The position numbers and the translations under genes were made by a program. Positions 56,010 through 64,000 of a stretch of DNA of 64,000 nt are shown piece after piece. Origin of the DNA: Xiphias gladius (taxonomy: Eukaryota > Chordata > Actinopteri > Istiophoriformes > Xiphiidae); the NCBI RefSeq assembly GCF_016859285.1, contig NC_053400.1:18010046-18074045 (forward strand). Direction: 5' to 3'. Under the pieces are notes generated by a model. That model saw nothing but the letters and a program-made list of their open reading frames with translations. It ran no database searches and was not told where the DNA came from. The first letter of the stretch is position 1; every line of letters starts with the position of its first letter.

Positions 56010-59000
56010 ATGTTCACAGGATCCACCAAACTGCCGCCCACTAAAACCCCCCAGCCTGAGCGGCTGGATGAAGTCTACGCTGCCTTACGCAGAGGCCTAC
56101 AGTAAGTAAACACATCTCAGGAAGTGTTTGTATTGATTCCAGCGGCCGGCTGCCAGGTGGAATATCAATGAAAATGCAGGATACAACTGCTTTTGAGTCT
56201 TGAAATGAAGAAGTAACAGTGATGGGTTTTTTGTTGTCAGGTCGTACTTGCAGGTCCACCAGCTGGAGTTGGACAGTCTGGGTCAGCAGATCAGAGAAAA
56301 CAAGAGGAACGGTCGATTGGTGAGAGCCCCAGTTGTCAAACCAGTCACACCAGTATTGACTATGATTCAGTACCAAACCGGCTGCTGTCGTCTCAGTCAG
56401 GGTGTTATTTTGATGCGTTGTGATGCTAAATGTCATGATTCTTTTTGTTTTGTTTATTTTGCAGGGGTCTTTGTATGAGCAGGATAAGGTGAGTTTCATT
56501 CACACCTGTTGTATACAGACGTGAGTGCAGGACATTGAAACTGTTCGCAGGTAGAAGAGAGAATAAGATAGTTTGTATGAGCTTGTCAAGTTTAATAATT
56601 GTTTTTTTTGTCTTGTAGCAAGTGAAAGCCATAGAGAGGTTTATGCGTCGCTTGGAATTCCACCTCAGCAAGGTGTGTATGAAATGATTAAATCAATAGA
56701 TACATAGTTTTACTATTTAAATATATTACTTTTCAATATTTTTATATGTTTGCAATGAATGAATTGACTCTGTGTAATGGGAAAGTATTCACTCACAGTG
56801 ATGAACCCACAGAGAGTTATCACCTGCCTCTGCTGTAGCCCCTCAGCTCTGCGGAGCTTTAGCGTCTTTTGGCTGATTGTTTTGGTTTTCCAGACCGCAA
56901 CTTTATTGTTTGGGTTCACTCTGACTGCTCTCATCACTGTGGTTTCCAGACGCAGCTGGCAGCTGTTTATAGAGAATAAGCTCTAAATAAAACCCACTGT
57001 ACTCTACCTACTCGGCACCAAACAGTGGACAGACACAGTTAGTGACTAACTGGTGAACATAGTGGAGTATTAAACCGCTAAAGAGCCTAATAATCCCCTC
57101 AGGACTTAGTGGAGACCAAAACAGAGCTAAAACGGAAGTGAATATTGGACTTAAATTAATTTGACACAAACATGACTCCAAATGAATGGTAATGTTGCTT
57201 CGTGTCTGTTAGATGTGAAAGGAGGCAACAAGTTTGCCATAACAACTTTTATAATGTGTTTTTACGTCAGTGTTGTGTTCCCAGCTTGTTCCGCTGCTTT
57301 AAACAGAACACACTGACACAAAGTCACATTATCAGTGACAAAAAAAAAAACCAAAACAAGGAATCCTGTTGTAATTATTATATAAAAATATAATGTTTGA
57401 AATCAGTTGTTTTCCCTGAAATAACAAAGGCACTAAATAAAAGTAAATTCATAAAAATAACTTTTTTTTTTAACATTACATAAATGTGTTGAAACCTGTG
57501 TAATATTTGCTTTTCCAGGTTGAGGAGCTGTATGATGCTTATTGCATACAGCGGCGACTGCGTGATGGAGCGAGTAAGATGGTGGCGGCCTTTAACTCTG
57601 CCACAGGAAGCAAGGAGGCCAGAGAGAGCCTGAGCGAAGCCAACAAGGGCTACAGGGAATGTACAGAGGCAAGTGACGGACCTGAGGTCGATGAGTCTTT
57701 ACGCTGGCTGTGGTTCTCCATGCTATACTTTGTTTTAGTATTTCGCTTAAGATAGATATCGGGCCATGTATATTCTAATATAATTTGGTGTTAGAGTTAT
57801 CCACTATTTAAGAATCTGTAAATTAAGATTATAATTTCCTAGAGTCTAAGGTGACATCTTTAAATTGCTTGTTTTGTCTTACCAACAGATATTCAGTGTA
57901 GCATCTTTTGGACAAATAAAGAGCAAGTCATCACATCAGAGAAGCTAAAATCAATGAATTTCTTGAAATTTAGCTTGAAAAACTGCTCAAATGATTAATG
58001 AATTTCCAAATAGTTGCAGATCTAAAAAAAAAATCAATTAATCGACAATAGTTTCAGGTCTAAATGTAATAGCAAACGATGCACTATGTAAACTCTTCCC
58101 TCTTTCTGTCTCCGTAGCATATGTGCTCACTTGAGAGTGAATTAGAAAGCCAGATGGGAGAATTTCATGTCAAGATGAAGGGTGAGTCACTTTCTACACT
58201 CGTGACTTCCTATCCCAACTATTAGTCCAGTTCTCATTTTTCTGTTGCTCTCTGTTGTTTCAGGCCTTGCTGGCTTTGCACGGCTGTGTGTTGGCGACCA
58301 GTATGAGGTAAGACAAATTCAAGCACGTAGACACAGATTTTGTCTTTGAGTCTCTGTGCCCGTTGCATCACATCAGCTGTTTTTGGCCCCCATTAGGTCC
58401 TAATGCGTTATGGGAGGCAACGCTGGAGGCTACGAGGTCGCATGGAAGTCAGCAACAAGCAGATATGGGACAGCGAAGAGTATATTTTCCTGCCTCTCGT
58501 CACAGAGCTGCTGTCAATTAAGGTAATGAAATTGTTTTTTAAAGGATAAGGCCTGCATTATTCTACATTTTTTCATGCTGTTAGCAAATCTCATGAAAAG
58601 ACAAAAACCAACAATGTCTGACTTTCCCAACCTGTCTGTGGCCCCATGCCTATTGGTTCCTCCTCAAGCCATAAATCTTTAAAAACAGGTCACAGATACC
58701 TAGTTTTTTCTTTTTGTTTGTTTTTTTTGTCTGTTTTTTTCTTTTTCAAGGGCTAAATTATTTCCTAAAACAGCTGGGCACTGTAGTTTTGACCAAATGG
58801 TACTCTAACAGGAGTAAATATATGCATTTGTTGGTTAATATTTTCAGTTGCGGATTAGATACCAAATACACATTTGGTGTTTTAGTGAGTATTCACGGCT
58901 CTGGGATGGTGTATATGAAATTAACTCAAAGTAAACTACAATGTTTGCGTTCACTGTAAAAGCAAACATGTCACACGGTGCAATTACGTGGCTCAGTGAT

Positions 59001-62000
59001 CTGTTTTTAATCATTTTTAGACAATGGTCTATGGCACAGAGGAATAATCTATATCAGGTTTTGACTAAACAGGAATTGTTTGATAGCTGGATCAGTTCAT
59101 TTTTGGTATTGATCTTTTCACGGGATTTGTTGACAATAATAAAAATATAATCTATCACCAATGTTATCCTTTAACTTACTACATGCACACTGGCAGAAAT
59201 GTTCCACATTGTGACTGTGGTCAGAGGCTTTAGCTAATTGTCGTCTTTTTTGAATTCCCACGGTTTCTCATTTTCCTTTTTTCTCTGGAATTTCTCTGTT
59301 TTGGTTGTCAAGGTGACGGAGCTGAAGAGCCTGGCCAATCACGTGGTGGTGGGCAGTGTGTCCTGCGAGATGCTCGACCTGTTCTGCCCACTCCCCCAGA
59401 CGCTCGCTGTGGACATCAACGACCTTGGGACGGTGAAGCTAAACTTGGAGGTCACCTGGAGGTACTTTAACCTGCAGCACACACCTCTCATGGCCTCAGC
59501 ATATTTTATTTTTGTTCATTTTACAATTTTAACATGTTTATTCAAGTGTTTTTTGACGTGTTTATTTTTTTTTTTCTTTTACTCTCTCTCTTTCAGTCCG
59601 TTTGATAAGGATGACCAGACATCATCCACCAGTACAGTTTCTAAACGGCTGCTGTCCAATCAGAGCCCTCCTGACACGCCCTCTATGCGGGAGCAGGTGT
59701 TTTATGTGAGTCGCATTAAAAGAGATATTCAACCTCAGTGTTTTCCACTTACAGCAACTCCATCACACCTGCTGTTACACCGGTGTGGCCAGTTTCACAA
59801 AACAGACTTTGACTGTGGTTTAGATCTAACTAACAGTCAGACTTCAGATATACATCTGAACTCATTCGTTGCACAAAGCTAGTCATTGACTATCTGAAGT
59901 AGGACTAATTTGATATATATTCTGGGTAAATTTAAACTTTTTTTTCAAGCTAAAAAACATGGCTGATCGTGCAAACCACATCAGTTTGCTCAGCTCCATT
60001 CTCTCTAGCAAAAAATTTGTAATTAAAAAAAAAACTGAGCACAGTGCAGATCTGTGGCAGAGCTAAGACGCATTAAAATAAGTGTTTATTTTTGTTCAGC
60101 TGTCTAACTTGCATTAGACTGCTCTAAGAGACAACTTAAGTCTGGCCTAACACTACACACAAGTTTAAAATAGCTTTGTGAAACCAGCCCTAGGGTTTCT
60201 AACAGCCTTTTAAATCAGTCAAACACTGTAAAGTCTTTATTTGTAGTACATATACTGTATATGTATAACCACACTGTATATTTGCCATTTATCTTACTGA
60301 TGGCTATTATTACTGTCATTTCATTGGCTTGTTCTATTTCAGCTGCTCCACAACTGCTTTGTCTGTAGCAGTAGCACCGATGTGTGTGAGGATTTTCACA
60401 GAGGCCTGTGTGTTAGATCATGTGATTGTAGGAGTGGCTGGCCTGATGTGAGGAGAATGAATGATAGCAGTCGTGGGTTGTGTGACAGCAGCAGTATGTA
60501 TGAGCGAAGCTGTGGTCCTTGTAGCTGTTTAATAGTGGTTGAGTAGCGCTCCAATATGTCCCTCCTCTTCCTCACCTCGCTGAAGAGCGTGCCTCGTGGC
60601 AAGCCCAGACAGAACTGCTCACTGGCGGAGGCGTTCCACGATGTCGTGGCCGACAGGACGGCATCTTTACGTTGTGAACTCAGCCGCACAGCCCCACGAT
60701 TCACCTCCATACAGTCGGTGTGTTGGGATGTAGATGTAGATGTAGTTTAGTTTATAGTTCTCAAACTAAAAAAAAAAAATAATCAGAAATTAAATTCCAA
60801 TAATAATTCATAAACCAAAATTAATAATTACACAATTAATTAATAAATTGTTCCAGTTAATTTCCAAATCCAGCATCCACATAGAAAAAGCCTGATCACG
60901 TTTAACTGAATCTAGATTGAAGGAACACTATCACGGACATTTTGTCAGCTGCAGTATCAGTATATTGCTGTGATTGTTTTTTTTTTTTTTTAAATTGTAT
61001 ATTCTAAAGCAACAAACTTTAGACATTTATTTCCTCGGCAGAAACACTGTATATACTATATGGTAATTTGTAACATTTGTAACACTAAAGAAGTGATCAC
61101 TCCCTTTGTCAGTCATTAGTGATTTTTTTTTTTCAATTAGTTGATTGCTGTTTATTGTATATAACAATGAAGAAAACAACAAAAGTTGATAAATTTACAT
61201 TTAGTGTAAAATATTGAAAATATATTTAAAAATATTAAGATATTAAAAATGATTACTAATCACAAGTTACCAGAGCCCAAAATAATATATTACCACTGCC
61301 CACATATTGTAGTGTGCACAGAGGCTAAAAACTAATATATTCAGTTCATAATACGATGCAGCAAAGGTAGCAACTGAATGTGCAAAGCTCCAATCAGCAA
61401 ATGTTTGCTGTGTTTAGTTGCCTTGGTGCCAGTTAAGGCTTTGCCACTACTTTGATGTTAGACTTCGTCAGTGTTTCTTGACTTTAGCCAGGACTGACGT
61501 CTTAGCTTGATGAGCCTCACCGGTTTTTCTTTTCTACCTGCCAAAAATCTGTCCACTGCACTTTACATTTCATTTTGTTGTTTAATTAAGTCTTACTGAC
61601 CTGAAAATTTGTGGCCCAGCTAGCATGAAATTACTCTTACTTGTTATTAGTCCCACGTGAAACAAATTTTATTTAACTTAAGTTCCACTCCGTATCATTG
61701 TTTCAGCCTTGGTTGTCCCCTACTCAGGGCCTCTATAACCCAAAGTTTGAGGACCACTGGATTAATGAATTTGTCTGTTGTATTTATCATATGTATATTG
61801 CGTTTTCGGAATGTAATTTGATAACCAACGTGTACAGAAAGCCTGTAATCATGGCCTGCTATGTGTACATAAACGGTGATAATTAGTCTACTTTATTTTC
61901 TCTCTCTCTCTCTTTCTCATCTGTCGCCTCTCTGTGTTTCCTTTCTAGTCTCTGCTGAAGCGACAGGGAGAAATGGATAACGGGACAGTCTGGTCCAACT

Positions 62001-62919
62001 CCTCTGAATCCTCTGATGACTCTTCCAGTCCGGCGCTGGCTCATCACGCTCAGCGGCTGACGGCCCCCAACATGCTGCAAACCACTCTCACCAGTCAGCT
62101 GTCGTTCACTCCGAACAAGTCCAGCGCTTCGACGCCGTCGCTCTCCTCCAACCAAGAGGAGGACGAGACAGAAGCCGGGGAGGTCTTCTCTCAGACAGAT
62201 GCAGTGCCTAACGGCCATCTGCAGACTTCCTGCTCTCACAGCCACGTGGGCGAGAGCAGCCCAGACTGTACTGTGGCTGACCGGTCAGCTGAGCTCTCTG
62301 AAAGCTCAGCAGACCTGAGCTGCTCATGCCCAGACGTCTCGTCTGCACCTCCTGTGTCGTTGGCGGAGAGAGCAGTTGTGTCTGAAAGTGGCATCCCACA
62401 AGTGTGTGTTTCAGCAGAGGAGGTAGAGGATGATACATGCGAGGACTCGTCCGTACAAGCGGAAGCAGAAACAGAGGACAGCACCACTGAAGCAGCAGGT
62501 GGACAGCAGGTAGAAGCATCGGAGACACACAGTCAGCCACACCAGTCCACCCAGGAGCTAAAACAACCAGAGGACGCTCCAACGGTGAGCTCAAGAATCA
62601 GTCTATCTGGTGTTTTTGTAAAGTCTCATGTGCAGATAGTTATATTTCTAACACCCGCATTTGATTTTCCATAGGTTCCTTTTCCTACTTCCTCCAGTTT
62701 CACTCACGAAGTCGAGACAGCCCTTGAAAGTTTTGACTTTCTCAATTGCTCTGACCTTGATGAAGATGAGGAGGAGGAGGAGGAAGATGAGCAACAAGAG
62801 GAAGACGAAGGAGAGAAGGAAGAGGAGGATGTGCAACATGAAGAGGACCAAAACAAAGTGGAGGAAGAAAAAACAGAGGAAGGAGAAAATGATGAAGAGA
62901 ATTTCTACTCTGGAGGAAG
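56010..62919 (+). CDS. ripor1: RIPOR1 (FAM65A), Rho-interacting cell polarization regulator 1, partial
   Basis: RIPOR1 binds active RhoA/C and links it to Golgi reorientation and polarity. Exons seen: 56010-56101, 56241-56319, 56465-56488, 56619-56672, 57519-57668, 58118-58181, 58264-58307, 58397-58522, 59313-59461, 59597-59705, 61949-62584 and 62675-62919. They total 1772 bases, 590 codons plus two bases, in phase throughout; the rest lies beyond 64000. The N-terminal 300 residues match the family closely: QPERLDEVYAALRRGL, AIERFMRRLEFH, YCIQRRLRDGA, GLAGFARLCVGDQYE, VTELKSLANHVVVGSVSCE, DINDLGT, then SSESSDDSSSP. The 24-base exon GSLYEQDK is a conserved microexon. Exon 11 is low-complexity; exon 12 has ALESFDFLN followed by an acidic run. 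The ATG at 56010 has an in-frame TAA four codons upstream. The intron after 57668 uses a GC donor. Confidence 0.96.
56795..57240. repeat. Dispersed repeat in ripor1 intron, copy A
   Basis: Shares an ordered series of words with 63350-63745: CACAGAGAGTTATCAC, GCGGAGCTTTAGCG, GGTTCACTCTGACTGCTCTCAT, AACTGGTGAACATAGTGGA, GGACTTAAATT and ACTCCAAATGAATGG. The ends are not determined. Confidence 0.7.
57905..58070 (-). repeat. TTAATCGATTA-type repeat, partial copy in ripor1 intron
   Basis: Ends with AATCAATTAATCGACAATAG and TTTCAGGTCTAAATG in reverse orientation. Only the terminal part is left. Confidence 0.5.
60396..60710 (-). other. GC-rich antisense open frame in ripor1 intron 10
   Basis: A 104-codon ATG-to-stop frame starting MEVNRGAVRLSSQRKDAVLS, with KRRDILERYSTTIKQLQGP in its middle. 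The first half has mostly G or C at third positions, unlike the AT-rich intron. It has no clear splice sites and I do not recognise a family. It could be a retroposed gene fragment or old transposon piece. Confidence 0.25.
60760..61940. other. Remaining part of the long ripor1 intron
   Basis: AT-rich, with A/T tracts at 60765 and 60978 and the palindromic word TTAATTAATTAATAAATTG near 60830. No exon seen. Confidence 0.4.
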
Positions 62920-64000
62920 GTCAGTGTCGTGTCTTGTCACAAACTTTACACAAATATTTGTTAATGTGTTGCTCTAATATCTATCAGAGGTCTAATAGTT
63001 ATTGCTTCCTCCCTGAGCCTTTGTACTAAATATATCATATAAACAAACTCCATTATCCATCCTCATTTCACATGACTAATAAGCTTAATAAAACTACTTT
63101 CCAATTCCCTTGTTAATGTAAATATGCCACATTCAAGAAATGTGGGCAGACTGGTAAGGACAGTAAAACCTCCAGTTATCCCAACTTGGGAGTGTTCACT
63201 CATATTACCAAAATGGTTACATCCACTGCTAACCATCCAGTCAGGTTAGTTAATTAGCCTAAATTAGCCAGTGTCAAAGCGGCTATAATCAACATTTTTA
63301 GAATAACAATGCCTCATATGACTGTGAAAATAATGTGACCATGTGAAAGGGGTCACTAGTAGTTATGAACCTACAGAGAATTATCACAACAATATACAGC
63401 TCCGCTCAGCGTTACGGAGCTTTGCGATTTGAACTTCATTGTTTGGCTGTCGAGGCCCCAACTTTACAGTTTCGGTTCACTCTCGTTGCTCTCATATAGT
63501 TTTTCGACCGCAGCAGGCAGAAAAAGCTCTACAGACACAGTTTGCAACTAGTTGGTGAACATAGTGAATAATTTAATAGCTAAAGAGTCAAATAGTTCCA
63601 TCAGGGGTTGGTGAAGACCAAAAACAGAGCCAAATAGAGTGAAAATTGGACTTACATTCATCAGGTGTCCAGAGACAAGACTCCAAATGAATGATGTTGT
63701 TTTGTACCTGCTGGATGGAAGCAACTGCTTCGCTACAAAGGTTGCAGTGTGAAAGATTAAAGTAAAAGATGAGGATACGAAAGTACTTGTTGTGGCTGAT
63801 GTGAAAGTTTTTTCTGACACAGCTGTGTAATCCAGCCTTCATTTGTATCTATCTCTCCCATCTCATGTCATCAAGATGCTTTATGGTTTCCTAAAACCAT
63901 AAAGCAATGGTCACAGGTCACTGACCTTCCATGTTGGTCCCATGGAAGTTTCACTGAACACGCCCGCCAGGCACAGGCCCAGGGGCTGGAGGTGCCAGGG
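62920..64000. other. ripor1 intron to the window edge
   Basis: Holds repeat copy B at 63350-63745. The last 40 bases turn GC-rich and contain AG sites (CCGCCAG, GCACAG), so an exon may start at the edge, but the visible frame does not match RIPOR1 clearly. Confidence 0.4.
63350..63745. repeat. Dispersed repeat in ripor1 intron, copy B
   Basis: Same ordered words as copy A at 56795-57240, in the same orientation (CTACAGAGAATTATCAC, TACGGAGCTTTGCG, GGTTCACTCTCGTTGCTCTCAT, GTTGGTGAACATAGTGAA, ACTCCAAATGAATGATG). Confidence 0.7.

Noticed and set aside
63950-64000. Possible next ripor1 exon at the right edge
   Set aside because: AG sites and GC-rich sequence are present, but the frame after AG does not resemble RIPOR1 and the window ends.

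Overview
This is vertebrate nuclear DNA, almost certainly from a ray-finned (teleost) fish. Genes are split into many short exons with GT-AG introns, intergenic DNA is AT-rich, CA/TG microsatellites are frequent, and there are many fish-type dispersed repeats (short inverted-repeat MITE-like elements, a Tc1 fossil, SINE-like tails). Nothing bacterial, viral or CRISPR-like is present.

I rebuilt six protein genes exon by exon. For every junction I checked splice sites and reading phase. Left to right: tradd (minus, stop 3823, start 10076, 292 aa, probable 5' untranslated exon at 14840); ogfod1 (minus, 17355-23670, 13 exons, 527 aa); nudt21 (minus, 26836-29845, 7 exons, 229 aa); a CARMIL-family gene, probably carmil2 (minus, 33378-36875, 8 coding exons, 852 aa, only the C-terminal half of the family's usual protein); ctcf (plus, 42156-46757, 12 coding exons, 760 aa); and ripor1 (plus, from 56010, 12 exons seen to 62919, running past the right edge). 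From memory, human tradd, ctcf, ripor1 and carmil2 lie on 16q22 and nudt21/ogfod1 on 16q13, so the block looks like one conserved 16q-type segment with local reordering and inversion.

The genes do not form a single pathway. TRADD is a TNF-receptor death-domain adaptor. OGFOD1 is a ribosomal-protein prolyl hydroxylase. NUDT21 is the UGUA-reading subunit of cleavage factor I. The CARMIL tail would regulate actin capping protein. CTCF is the 11-zinc-finger insulator protein. RIPOR1 is a Rho-binding polarity regulator.

Gaps between genes hold promoters (a CRE-bearing first exon at the left edge, CCAAT pairs before tradd and carmil2, an ETS site before nudt21, YY1-like and CTCF-like motifs before ctcf, an X-box island at 50.9-51.25 kb) and repeats. 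Two repeat families dominate: one begins GTGGTGGAA and ends TTCCACCAC; the other has TTAATCGATTA-like ends. The most unusual observations are the truncated CARMIL gene with a 482-residue Ser/Thr-rich exon, a 25-bp piece of that exon copied 3.2 kb away into a repeat, two GC-AG introns with AG|GCAAGT donors in ctcf and ripor1, and a CTCF-like motif at the ctcf promoter.
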